This document shows, piece after piece, positions 48,524 through 56,283 of a stretch of DNA of 57,038 nt. The position numbers and the translations under genes were made by a program. The stretch comes from Micromonosporaceae bacterium. GTDB lineage: Bacteria > Actinomycetota > Actinomycetes > Mycobacteriales > Micromonosporaceae. Each line of letters starts with the position of its first letter. The stretch's first letter is position 1. A model generated the notes under the pieces. The model was not told where the DNA came from. It was given only the letters and a program-made list of their open reading frames with translations, and searched no databases. Location: assembly GCA_003543035.1 (NCBI GenBank), contig DPJL01000110.1:1-57038 (forward strand). The letters are read 5' to 3'.

Positions 48524-50257
48524 TTACTCCTTCTGTTCTCGTCGTATCGCGAGGTAGTCACCGATGAGGAGAGCGTCGAGTCCACACGCGAGGAAGGTGC
48601 GTACGGCATCCGCCGGCGTGCAGACGATCGGTTCATCAGCCCCGTTGAATGAAGTGTTGAGGACGACAGGGAGGCCGGTTAGTTGGCGGAACTGCTCGAT
48701 GACGTTCCACATGATCGGGTTGTCTCGGGCTGAGACCGTTTGCACTCGCGCGCTTCCATCGACGTGGACGACGGCGGGAATCCGATCCCTTTGCGTGGCA
48801 AGGACCTGCGCGGTTGCCAGCATGAACGGATACACGAGGCGGCCTGCATCGTGCAGTGCGAAATACTCGGCGGCATGTTCGGCCATTACGGCCGGAGCGA
48901 GTGGCCTGAACATCTCTCGGCGCTTGATCAGTGCGTTGACGCGGGCTGTGGTTGATGCCTTTGACGGGTTGGCGAGGATGCTGCGGGCGCCGAGCGCTCG
49001 TGGGCCGAACTCCATGCGGCCCTGAAACCAGCCGACGATCAGATCCCGTGCGAGCAGGCTTGCGGCGGCTTTGTACCGGTCGGGGACAGTGGTGATGCTG
49101 TAGCCAGCTAGGTTGGCCGCGAGTAGCGCCTTCTCGATCTCGGCATCGTCGAACGCCGGCCCGAGGAAGGCATTCGTCATCGATCGGCGAACAGGCGAGG
49201 CAACGCGTTGTGAGGCAACAGCCAGAGCCGCCCCAAGGCTGGCTCCCGCATCGTTCGCGGCAGGTTGCACATACACGGAATCGAACCGCCCGGACTCAAT
49301 CACCTTCGCGTTTGCCACCCCGTTGAGAGCCACGCCTCCGGCGAGGCACAGCGACCGGGACGGCACAAGGCGCTGAGCGAACAACACGTAGCGACTCACG
49401 AGGTCTTCGGTGAGATGCTGGATCGCACTCGCAATCTCGCGATGCCGATCACTGATTGGTTCATCAGGCAGACGGGGACGCCCGAGCAGAGAAGCGAGCT
49501 CGTTGCTGAATAGCTTGCGGTCTGAGCTTGGCCGTCGATGGTGGTCGAAGTAGCTGAGATTGAGCCGCAACCGCCCGGTCCGATCGTCGAAGGTTGCTAA
49601 CTTCGCAACTCTCTCGTAAAAGCTGTTGCCGCCATATCCAGCTAGACCCATCACTTTGTACTCGTCGCGCTGGGGGCGAAAGCCGAGATATCGGGTGGCC
49701 ATGCTGTAGAGGTAGCCGATGGAATGCGGGTACGTGACCGAATGGCGCAGCCTCAATCTGCCATTGCGCCCTTCAAAGATGGCAGCGGTTTCATACTCTC
49801 CTCGACCGTCGATAGTCACGACCAATGACTCATCAAACGGCGATGTCAGGTATGCGCTGGCAGCGTGTGCGAGGTGATGCCGAACCGGCGTGATCGTGGT
49901 AGTTCGCCGGAGTCGGCCCGCTGTTCTGATCGCTGCTAGTTCTCTGCGCCGCTTGTGATACTTGTTCAGGTCGGAAGCCATCGATCCCAGAGAAGCCGGA
50001 AATCCGTGGTACCAATTGAAAAGCGGCATCAGGAGCTGGAGCGTGGGATCAACAAAGAAGGCAACGTCATCCACATCGGCTATATCAATGCCTGCCTCCG
50101 ATAGACAGTACTCGATTGCCCGAGTCGGGAAGACTTTCGTTTGCTTGGCGCGTGTGAAGCGCTCCTCCTCGGCCGCTGCGACAACCGCTCCGTCAATGAC
50201 GATGGCGGCCGCCGCATCGTGCGTGCCGAAGTTGAGGCCGATGGTAGGGGCTCCCAC
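48524..50257 (-). CDS. Carbamoyltransferase (TobZ/NodU/CmcH family)
   Basis: 577 aa. The N-terminal Kae1-like domain begins IGLNFGTHDAAAAIVIDGAV and has the metal/carbamoyl-adenylate motif RHHLAHAASAYLTSPFDES (His127, 128, 131) and DGRGEYET. The C-terminal YrdC-like part carries GRMEFGPRALGARSILANP. Such enzymes make carbamoyl adenylate from carbamoyl phosphate and ATP and transfer the carbamoyl group to a hydroxyl, or in some pathways an amine, of a natural product. No sugar or polyketide genes are near, so the acceptor is unknown. The only other cluster genes are amino-acid or nucleotide related. Confidence 0.92.
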   Translation of the reverse strand: MGAPTIGLNFGTHDAAAAIVIDGAVVAAAEEERFTRAKQTKVFPTRAIEYCLSEAGIDIADVDDVAFFVDPTLQLLMPLFNWYHGFPASLGSMASDLNKYHKRRRELAAIRTAGRLRRTTTITPVRHHLAHAASAYLTSPFDESLVVTIDGRGEYETAAIFEGRNGRLRLRHSVTYPHSIGYLYSMATRYLGFRPQRDEYKVMGLAGYGGNSFYERVAKLATFDDRTGRLRLNLSYFDHHRRPSSDRKLFSNELASLLGRPRLPDEPISDRHREIASAIQHLTEDLVSRYVLFAQRLVPSRSLCLAGGVALNGVANAKVIESGRFDSVYVQPAANDAGASLGAALAVASQRVASPVRRSMTNAFLGPAFDDAEIEKALLAANLAGYSITTVPDRYKAAASLLARDLIVGWFQGRMEFGPRALGARSILANPSKASTTARVNALIKRREMFRPLAPAVMAEHAAEYFALHDAGRLVYPFMLATAQVLATQRDRIPAVVHVDGSARVQTVSARDNPIMWNVIEQFRQLTGLPVVLNTSFNGADEPIVCTPADAVRTFLACGLDALLIGDYLAIRREQKE

Positions 50258-50270
50258 GGCCTTCGATCAC

Positions 50271-51494
50271 CTACCCTCCGAGACGCTCCCGACCGCCGAG
50301 GTATTGCCTAAGCGCTTTCGGCACATAGATCGAACCGTCAGGTTGAACGTGGTTTTCCAGTACGGCGAGTGCCGCGCGGTCGGTGATGCCAGTCGAAGAG
50401 ATCGTGTGCGGGTGGACCATCTTGCCCTCACGGCGGAACCGGATTTTGAAGCGGCGGGCCTGGTAGTCGATGAGATTGCTGTTCGAGTGGGTCTCCCGGT
50501 AGGCGCCAAAGGACGGGAACCAAGTCTCCGTGTCGTACTTCTTGTAGGCCGGTGCGCCGAGATCCCCTAGGCAGACGCGAACAACCCGGAAGGGCAGCTC
50601 CAAGCCGCGCAAGATGTCCTCGGCGTTGCGCTGGCACTCGTCGAGCCAGCGCTCCGAATCTTCGGGTGCGCAGATGACGATTTGCTCGACCTTGTGGAAC
50701 TGGTGGACGCGATAACCGCCGCGGTTGGCACGTCCAGCACTGCCCGCTTCCGTGCGGAAGCATGGGCTGAATGCACTGAGCTGAATAGGTAGCTCGTCGA
50801 GATCGACGATCGAGTCACCGTAGTACCCGATCAATGTCTGTTCCGAGGTACCGATAAGTGAAAGATCTGTGCCCTGCACCCGATACAGGTCGTCAGCAAA
50901 GAACGGCAGGTATCCCGTCCCGAAGAACGTTCGCTCGCGGGCAACCAACGGAGTCATCATCGGCTCGAAGCCGCGACCACCAAGCAGGTCCTGAGCGAAC
51001 GAGAAGATCGCCCACGCCAGACGGGCACCATCTCCCCGCCAGTAGTAGAAGCCCGATCCCGCCACCTCAGCGCCGCGAGTCATGTCAAAGATGCGGAGGC
51101 GTTCCCCGATCTTGTCGTGCGACCTGTTCTCGTCGGCCGGAACCGTGTCGCCCTCCCGGCGAAGCTCGACGTTGCCCTCATCGTCATCGCCCGCCGGGGT
51201 GTCCTCCGCGACGAGGTTCGGAACGAGGACCCAGAGGGCATCACGCTCCTCTTGAAGGAGCCTGACCTGTTCGGTCGCTTCCTTCAGTTCTTCTTTGAGT
51301 GCGCGAGCGACTTCGATTTCAGTGTCCCGGCCCTGCTTCTTCTGCTTGCTGCGTAGGTCTTCCATGTGAACGGTCATGCGACGAAGTTCGGAGTCAACGA
51401 AGATCAATCGCTCGACATCGATGTCAGATCCCTTCGCCAGGCAGGTTTGCCTAACTAGGTCGGGGTTCGTCCGCATTAGGGCGATGTCGATCAC
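50271..51494 (-). CDS. Seryl-tRNA synthetase paralogue in a biosynthetic cluster
   Basis: 407 aa from the GTG at 51494 with AAGGAG 8 nt upstream. N-terminal coiled-coil tRNA arm (VERLIFVDSELRRMTVHMED... QVRLLQEERDAL, about 28-100), then the class II core: motif 2 FRTEAGSAGRANRGGYRVHQ, ETHSNSNLIDYQARRFKIRF, and motif 3 region SSTGITDRAALAVLENHVQP. The usual motif 3 block in SerRS reads NGSGLAVGRTLVAILEN; here the Gly-Arg-Thr is TDRA, and the adenylate loop is IGTSEQTLIGYYGD. It lies between a carbamoyltransferase and an AKR/rSAM pair, not in a tRNA context, so it is most likely a second SerRS: drug-resistant copy or Ser-tRNA supplier. Confidence 0.88.
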   Translation of the reverse strand: MIDIALMRTNPDLVRQTCLAKGSDIDVERLIFVDSELRRMTVHMEDLRSKQKKQGRDTEIEVARALKEELKEATEQVRLLQEERDALWVLVPNLVAEDTPAGDDDEGNVELRREGDTVPADENRSHDKIGERLRIFDMTRGAEVAGSGFYYWRGDGARLAWAIFSFAQDLLGGRGFEPMMTPLVARERTFFGTGYLPFFADDLYRVQGTDLSLIGTSEQTLIGYYGDSIVDLDELPIQLSAFSPCFRTEAGSAGRANRGGYRVHQFHKVEQIVICAPEDSERWLDECQRNAEDILRGLELPFRVVRVCLGDLGAPAYKKYDTETWFPSFGAYRETHSNSNLIDYQARRFKIRFRREGKMVHPHTISSTGITDRAALAVLENHVQPDGSIYVPKALRQYLGGRERLGG

Positions 51495-51533
51495 TTTCGG
51501 TCTCCTTGTGTTTGCCGTCGCAAGGCGCACAGT

Positions 51534-52385
51534 TTATCCGGGAGCATGATCACTTTTCCTGCTCGGGGCTGGCGCTGCGGCTGCCTCCCATGAGCGAGCG
51601 TGAATGTGAACGCTACTCGCGGGCAACGGGTTTTCCGCTGCCGAAAGGATCTCGGCAACGTGGCCAGGAGACGACATGGTGACCGTCACGAGCGACACCA
51701 CGGGGTGAGCGAGCGCCCACCGGAGGGACCGAAGCTGGTCGAGCGATGCGTTCGCTGTGTGATCAACGAGCGCCCCACGGCGCAGCGGTGCCATACCAAC
51801 GAAGGTGCGTTCCGCGTCCGAAATTCGATCAAGGTGCAAGGCTGGCCAGGCTTCGACCAGGTTGTACTGAGCTGCGCATCCGGTGATTAGATCTGCGCGC
51901 AGGCTCGCCTCTAAGTACGAAGGGCTCGGGCAGAAGGCGAGCACTTCGCAGGCGTCCCCAGTCTTCAATACCTGCTCGGCCGCGAACTGATAGAAGCGAG
52001 TGATCTTCTCGTAGTCCACAAGGCATGGTCGGCACACCGTTCGCTTGAGATCGGGTTCAATCACCGCTGTGTGGATCTGATCAGCGCCGAGGTTCTTACG
52101 GGAAAGCTCCAATGTGCACCGGATGACCTGCCGAGCCTCCTCCTCGTCCATGTGCAAGGGGACTTCGACCTTTACGAGATGCCGTACACCGTCTGGACGC
52201 CCAGCGCTGGCCATCGCTTCACGGATCGCCCACTGAGTCCCAAGCCCCGGATTGGAGTGGATCAGCCGTACTCCGGCAGCGAGCGCCTCCCGGAGGGCCG
52301 CGAGTCCGGGCGCTGAGTCAATACCCGGCCGGAGACGTCCCGCCACGAAGGTACTCGTGCCGAAGCACAACCGATCAACGCTCAT
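51534..52385 (-). CDS. Aldo/keto-reductase-fold protein with degenerate catalytic tetrad
   Basis: 283 aa. The start FGTSTFVAGRLRPGI and the flow of strands fit the AKR barrel (HLVKVEVPL, AAQYNLVEAWPAL, LSAAENPLPASSVH). By eye the conserved Asp and Tyr, normally in a DTAPxYG-like block, are replaced in IHSNPGLGTQWAIREAM, and the His of the normal LHWP strand falls at IHTAVIEPD. The Lys strand is kept. NAD(P)-dependent reduction by the standard AKR mechanism is therefore doubtful; it may bind ligand or act differently. Its start overlaps the rSAM stop by 4 nt, so the two are coupled. Confidence 0.75.
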   Translation of the reverse strand: MSVDRLCFGTSTFVAGRLRPGIDSAPGLAALREALAAGVRLIHSNPGLGTQWAIREAMASAGRPDGVRHLVKVEVPLHMDEEEARQVIRCTLELSRKNLGADQIHTAVIEPDLKRTVCRPCLVDYEKITRFYQFAAEQVLKTGDACEVLAFCPSPSYLEASLRADLITGCAAQYNLVEAWPALHLDRISDAERTFVGMAPLRRGALVDHTANASLDQLRSLRWALAHPVVSLVTVTMSSPGHVAEILSAAENPLPASSVHIHARSWEAAAAPAPSRKSDHAPG

Positions 52386-53512
52386 TCGTCATCCGCTCCA
52401 ACCACCGCGAGCGAGGCCTGTTCCTGTTGGATCCGGTCGCGGGTGAGGATCTCGCGGAAGTGAACGATCTCCTTCTTCGGGCCCACCACGCTGTCAAACC
52501 GAAGCTCACCGAGTTGCGGCCGGTAGTGACGGCGGTTCGGGAAGTCCTCCTCGAACTGTGGGCTCTCCCGGTAGTCGGTCAGGTGCTTGATCGTGGCGAG
52601 CTTCTCCTCATAGGACATGCCCCAAAGCACCGGCGGGTTCTTCTGGCTGATACAGATCGTCGCGAGGCCCTGCGGGCTGATCCGCAGCTTGTGGCAACCG
52701 CCGCAGGGGTAATCCCATGTGAACATCGCCAGCGCGGCGACCTTTACCCCTGTGTCACCAATCTCGTAGTAGTTGTAACTGGGGTTGTCACCTTCAACGG
52801 ATGAGCGAGGGATCGGCTTCAGTTCGCCAGCCTTGGCCAGCGCTTCGAGGATCAGTTCCTCGTCAACGAACTCGTTCTTCCAGAAGTCTTCACCTTCGTC
52901 CGATAGCTGAGCCGGGTTGCTCGGGAAGAACTGGTTCAGCTTGATCGCAAGCTGACCGGCCTGCCCGCGCGAGTTGAGGTCGGCGGCCCAGTTGACGAAC
53001 TTCGGCAGCTCCTTGAGCGTGGACCGCATCGTCACGCAACTGATCTTCGTGAGTGTCGGCATGAGCTCGACCGCCCGTTCCACGCTGCGAACTGTGTCGT
53101 CGAGGAAGTGGGCGCGAGTGATGAAGACGTTCTGCTGCTCATCCAAGGTGTCGAGGCTGATGATCGCGCGGGTAAGTCCATTCTCGATCGCCTTCTCGAT
53201 GAAGTGATGCAGCCGGTAGCCGTTGGTCGTGACGATCTGCTGCGTGAAACCGATGTCCTTCGCAGCCTTGAGGATGTCCAGAAAGTCCTTACGGACGGTC
53301 GGCTCGCCGCCGGTGTAATGAACGCGACGGATACCGACTTCATGGGACGCTTGAAGAACCTCGATCAATTCGGCCAAGGTGGCTTGCACAATCACGCCCT
53401 GCGGACCGGCCGGTAGGCAGTACTTACACCTGATGTTGCATCGGGACGTCAACCCAATGCGGAGATTCCAACTTCGCCGGCCCGGTGCCGAGCGACCATC
53501 CATAACGAGCAT
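52382..53512 (-). CDS. MoaA-like radical SAM enzyme
   Basis: 376 aa. From the ATG at 53512 (GGGGAGGG close upstream). RIGLTSRCNIRCKYC gives Cys25-x3-Cys29-x2-Cys32 for the SAM cluster; YTGGEPTVRKDFLDIL follows. The C-terminal Cys270-x2-Cys273-x13-Cys287 (DYPCGGCHKLRISPQGLATI then C) is exactly the second-cluster spacing of MoaA, which there binds GTP. The MoaA terminal Gly-Gly is missing and no moaC is present, so it is a paralogue recruited to a different substrate, perhaps a purine nucleotide or a peptide. First main gene of the minus-strand operon, preceded by short ORFs. Confidence 0.9.
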   Translation of the reverse strand: MLVMDGRSAPGRRSWNLRIGLTSRCNIRCKYCLPAGPQGVIVQATLAELIEVLQASHEVGIRRVHYTGGEPTVRKDFLDILKAAKDIGFTQQIVTTNGYRLHHFIEKAIENGLTRAIISLDTLDEQQNVFITRAHFLDDTVRSVERAVELMPTLTKISCVTMRSTLKELPKFVNWAADLNSRGQAGQLAIKLNQFFPSNPAQLSDEGEDFWKNEFVDEELILEALAKAGELKPIPRSSVEGDNPSYNYYEIGDTGVKVAALAMFTWDYPCGGCHKLRISPQGLATICISQKNPPVLWGMSYEEKLATIKHLTDYRESPQFEEDFPNRRHYRPQLGELRFDSVVGPKKEIVHFREILTRDRIQQEQASLAVVGADDE

Positions 53513-53705
53513 TACCCTCCCCTTCCTGGCGACCATGGCGGTTAAGCCAAGGCATCGATGTATGTGACAGCGTGATCCACGATCGTGTCGAAGATCTGCC
53601 TGTCTCGAATCGATCTCGCTCACCTTCTTGGTTGCAAACTTCTTGCTCAGAACGGTTGCAGCGAAAGCGAGCGATCATCGCGATGACTCACCTGCCGTTG
53701 AAAGA

Positions 53706-53759
53706 TCACAGTGGTGTGGCTCGCGGGCGGCAGTAGTCCCGCAGGAGATCTGTTCGCAT
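53706..53759 (-). CDS. 17-residue ORF with a perfect Shine-Dalgarno site (leader or precursor peptide)
   Basis: MRTDLLRDYCRPRATPL, TGA. AGGAGGTGA lies 7 nt before the ATG, the best ribosome-binding site in the window. It stands 194 nt ahead of the radical SAM gene on the same strand. Upstream, GCTCCCGGT and ACCGGGAGC form a 9-bp inverted repeat around 53788-53859. It may be an attenuation leader peptide or a very short ribosomal precursor; without Ser codons, seryl-tRNA attenuation is not supported. Confidence 0.45.
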   Translation of the reverse strand: MRTDLLRDYCRPRATPL

Positions 53760-53925
53760 CGATTCACCTCCTCGTGCTGATGCGTGCTCCCGGTCTTGAG
53801 TGCCACTCGCTCGTGCGGACTTCGGGAGCGATGACCGTGCCAGATCCAGAACCGGGAGCCGGAGACGGATCACCCTTGCCGTGACCCGTTTCTCGGCGCC
53901 GTTCGACTAATCACGAACGGTCGGC

Positions 53926-54069
53926 TCAACGCGGTTGAGTCGAGGACCGAAGTGAATCCACATAGGGCGCATGGGCATTGCCGTCCGTGCATCTGCACCC
54001 GGCCGCGCGCAGTGCCGCCCGGCTCGATGCAGCTGCGCTTATGCCGCCGCCAAGGCAGCCACATGACAC
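53926..54069 (-). CDS. Small Cys-rich ORF, 47 residues, alternative frame possible
   Basis: A GAGGAGG site at 54070-54076 precedes two overlapping options. GTG at 54069 gives VSCGCLGGGISAAASSRAAL and then RAAGCRCTDGNAHAPYVDSL, with two Cys-x-Cys pairs, Ala/Gly/Ser-rich and protein-like. ATG at 54064 gives a 64-aa, Arg-rich MWLPWRRHKRSC... ending at 53870, with better spacing (5 nt against 0). Composition favours the first, spacing the second. It sits between the small membrane ORF and the radical SAM gene, where a RiPP precursor would be expected, but no maturase other than the MoaA-like enzyme is present. Confidence 0.35.
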   Translation of the reverse strand: MSCGCLGGGISAAASSRAALRAAGCRCTDGNAHAPYVDSLRSSTQPR

Positions 54070-54107
54070 CCTCCTCGTTCGTAATTGGGTAGAGAGCTTG
54101 AGGCTCG

Positions 54108-54275
54108 TCAGATGAATCGACCCGCTGCTGCGGGGTGGCCGGAGCAACCTGAGATCATGCAAACACCGTGCAGTTTGGAGCCACACCGAGCACACCGGCG
54201 GGACCGCCAGTGCCCGAGCTTGTACCCGATCATCGCCACACCCGGAATGATCAACGTCGTGATGTACCACGGCAT
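54108..54275 (-). CDS. Small membrane protein with zinc-ribbon-like Cys motif
   Basis: 55 aa. GGAGGTG lies 6 nt before the ATG. MPWYITTLIIPGVAMIGYKL is one membrane helix, followed by GHWRSRRCARCGSKLHGVC with a CxxC-x6-C pattern and a further Cys. I do not recognise a named family; a short helix plus a CxxC head is common in actinobacterial small proteins. It starts the chain of short ORFs that leads into the radical SAM operon. Real coding is supported by the ribosome-binding site and the coherent topology. Confidence 0.55.
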   Translation of the reverse strand: MPWYITTLIIPGVAMIGYKLGHWRSRRCARCGSKLHGVCMISGCSGHPAAAGRFI

Positions 54276-54397
54276 CGGCCACCTCCAAACGATCCAGTCC
54301 GGCGGAACTGCCGGTGTCGAACGCCTCTAAGCGCGGTGCGTGTAGTCATCTTGATCGATGGGTGTGACATCGGGGAATGTCGCTGTGCCCCCTCAGC

Positions 54398-54417
54398 GCC
54401 GAACTTTTGCCGAACTT
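54398..54417. repeat. Tandem 9-bp direct repeat, 11-bp period, upstream of the aminotransferase
   Basis: GCCGAACTT at 54398-54406 is repeated exactly at 54409-54417, one helical turn apart. Direct repeats with 11-bp period are typical binding sites of OmpR-type winged-helix regulators, including SARPs and PhoP. It lies 50 nt before the aminotransferase start and upstream of the minus-strand ORFs. Confidence 0.4.
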
Positions 54418-54466
54418 GCGAGCGCCCGCCCTTAGAGATCACCTCTCGGCAGAGGAGACTGGTCAC

Positions 54467-55240
54467 ATGCTGCTGAACGGAACGCCAGTTGATCCCGACA
54501 AGCTGAAGGTGTTGGCTCTCAACAACTTCGGCCACTTCACGTCAATGCGGGTCGAAGATCACAGAGTCCGGGGACTCTCCCTGCATCTGGATAGGCTGGT
54601 CAATGACTGCGGCCAAGTCTTCGGCGTGCAACTTGATCGAGATCGTCTAAGGGCGCACATCAAGCAGGCCGTAGGCGACCGAGGCGGGGCCGTCGTCATT
54701 CGTGTGACCATCTTCGATCCGAATCTAGATCTTGGGAACCCGGGCAACCAGACCGACCCTCAAGTGCTGGTGACCGCCCGCAGCGCCGTAACCAGCCAGC
54801 TTCCGCCCCTCAAGCTGAAGACCACGCAATATGAGAGGGACATTCCATCGGTCAAGCACGTTGGACTATTCGCGACGATGTTTCACCGGCGTCAGGCTCA
54901 GCTCGCCGGATTCGACGATGTGTTGTTCTTGGACAGCCGGGGCTACATCTCGGAGGGAGCCACATGGAACATCGGATTCCTCCGGGGCGAAGACATCACC
55001 TGGCCGGATGGTCAGTGCTTGCCAGGCGTCACGATGGAGCTCCTCAAGCAACTGCATCAGGGCACTGTGGATCATGTTGATCCGGCCGACCTCGGATCAT
55101 GGGACGGAGCCTTCATCACCAATGCTGCGATCGGAGTTCGGCCGATCTCAGCAATCGATGGACACTCTTGGCTGGACATCCCTTCGTTCGTAAAGTCACT
55201 GATCGAGCAGTACACGGCGATCGAAGGTGAACGGCTCTAG
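54467..55240 (+). CDS. Class IV aminotransferase / aminodeoxychorismate-lyase-like PLP enzyme
   Basis: 257 aa from the ATG at 54467, which has AGGAG 9 nt upstream; the frame is open further back but without family similarity. MLLNGTPVDPDKLKVLALNN is a typical PabC/IlvE-type start; HLDRLVNDCGQVFGV holds the phosphate loop region; SVKHVGLFATMFHRRQA carries the likely PLP Lys; FLDSRGYISEGATWNIGFL and CLPGVTMELL complete the fold. It may transaminate an alpha-keto acid or eliminate a beta-substituent. Divergent from the radical SAM operon and followed 58 nt later by the XRE/FGE gene. Confidence 0.85.
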   Translation: MLLNGTPVDPDKLKVLALNNFGHFTSMRVEDHRVRGLSLHLDRLVNDCGQVFGVQLDRDRLRAHIKQAVGDRGGAVVIRVTIFDPNLDLGNPGNQTDPQVLVTARSAVTSQLPPLKLKTTQYERDIPSVKHVGLFATMFHRRQAQLAGFDDVLFLDSRGYISEGATWNIGFLRGEDITWPDGQCLPGVTMELLKQLHQGTVDHVDPADLGSWDGAFITNAAIGVRPISAIDGHSWLDIPSFVKSLIEQYTAIEGERL

Positions 55241-55298
55241 CGGCACGCAGCGTCAAGCTCGACGCTGCTGAACACGAGAGTCCACAAAGGAGACGGGG

Positions 55299-56228
55299 TT
55301 GGCCACCATCAAGCAGTGGTCCGGCAAGGAAGTGCGGGCGCTACGTGAGGCCAGGCGGATGAGCATTCGCGAGTTCGCCGATCACCTTGGCGTCAGTCAT
55401 CGCATGGTCTCGAAATGGGAAGCCGCTGGCGAGAAGATCAACCCGCGTCCAATGAACCAGTCGGCACTCGACACCTCGCTCTCGCAAGCCTCAACCGATG
55501 AACAAACCCGATTCGCTGGGCTTGTCGACGAAACGGCATTCGGGTCCATTCCCGAGCAAGCCAGCGGATCGCAGATCATTCATGTTCGGCACCCGGCCGA
55601 TGGCAAGTTGATGGCTCTCGTTGATGCCGGTGTCTTCTTGAGTGACACAAACAACACGCCTGCTTGGGTCTCTGCCTTTTATATCGATGTCTATCCAACA
55701 ACGAACGGTGACTACTCAAGATTTGTCGAGGCCACTGGGTACACCCCGCCGATGCATTGGACCGATGGGATCTGCCCGTCTGAGCTGGCAGATCACCCCG
55801 TGGTTTTCGTTACATGGACCGATGCGAATGCATACGCCCGCTGGGCGGACAAGAGCCTCCCAAGTTCGCAGCAGTGGGAGAAGTCCGCCCGAGGACCTCG
55901 GGGCAACGTTTACCCGTGGGGGAATCAACCGACGCCCGCCAAGTGCAACGTTCGTGAGTTCGGGCCAGGGACGACGACGCCGGTAGATCGCTATCAAAGC
56001 GGTACGAGCATCTACGGCGTTTACGATCTTTGCGGGAACGTGTGGGAGTGGTGCAGATCCGAGACCACACCCGGACGCTTCGAGCTCAAGGGGAGTGCCT
56101 TTACCAGCGGATTCGAGCGGGCCACACCGTCGAACTTCAACGATGCAAACGCCGCGATGCTCGACGATGACACCGGTTTCCGCTGCATCATCTCCGCCGA
56201 CGTCATGCATACCTTGTTGGCCGCCTAG
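55299..56228 (+). CDS. XRE helix-turn-helix / FGE-sulfatase-domain fusion
   Basis: 309 aa. HTH_3 domain at residues 8-50 (GKEVRALREARRMSIREFAD, VSHRMVSKWEAAG), linker with PRPMNQSALDTSLSQA as in many Streptomyces regulators, then a formylglycine-generating-enzyme/SUMF1 C-lectin fold (about 110-305): FYIDVYPTTNGDYSRFVEAT, HPVVFVTWTDANAYARWA, LPSSQQWEKSARG, YPWGN, YDLCGNVWEW, GFRC. The two catalytic Cys of true FGE are not in their usual block, so it is more likely a sensor/regulator or an EgtB-like oxidase than a sulfatase activator. The start is a TTG at 55299 with AAAGGAG upstream. Confidence 0.85.
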   Translation: MATIKQWSGKEVRALREARRMSIREFADHLGVSHRMVSKWEAAGEKINPRPMNQSALDTSLSQASTDEQTRFAGLVDETAFGSIPEQASGSQIIHVRHPADGKLMALVDAGVFLSDTNNTPAWVSAFYIDVYPTTNGDYSRFVEATGYTPPMHWTDGICPSELADHPVVFVTWTDANAYARWADKSLPSSQQWEKSARGPRGNVYPWGNQPTPAKCNVREFGPGTTTPVDRYQSGTSIYGVYDLCGNVWEWCRSETTPGRFELKGSAFTSGFERATPSNFNDANAAMLDDDTGFRCIISADVMHTLLAA

Positions 56229-56283
56229 CCTGACCGTCGAGTGGTGACGCTAATTCATGCCGTTCGGGCTAGGCCGACACCGC

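Noticed and set aside
53424..53678. 84-residue ORF in front of the radical SAM gene
   Set aside because: It overlaps the radical SAM coding region in another frame, lacks a good start site and shows no coherent protein pattern.
53926..54288. 120-residue minus-strand ORF MEVADAVVHH...
   Set aside because: Its upstream half is the shadow of the 55-aa membrane ORF at 54108-54275; only the last 47 codons are kept as a candidate.
54085..54330. 81-residue plus-strand ORF
   Set aside because: It lies opposite the small membrane ORF, with a weak start site and no motif.
55299..56228. True formylglycine-generating enzyme for sulfatases
   Set aside because: The fold is present, but the catalytic Cys pair is not in place, an HTH domain is fused and no sulfatase gene is near.
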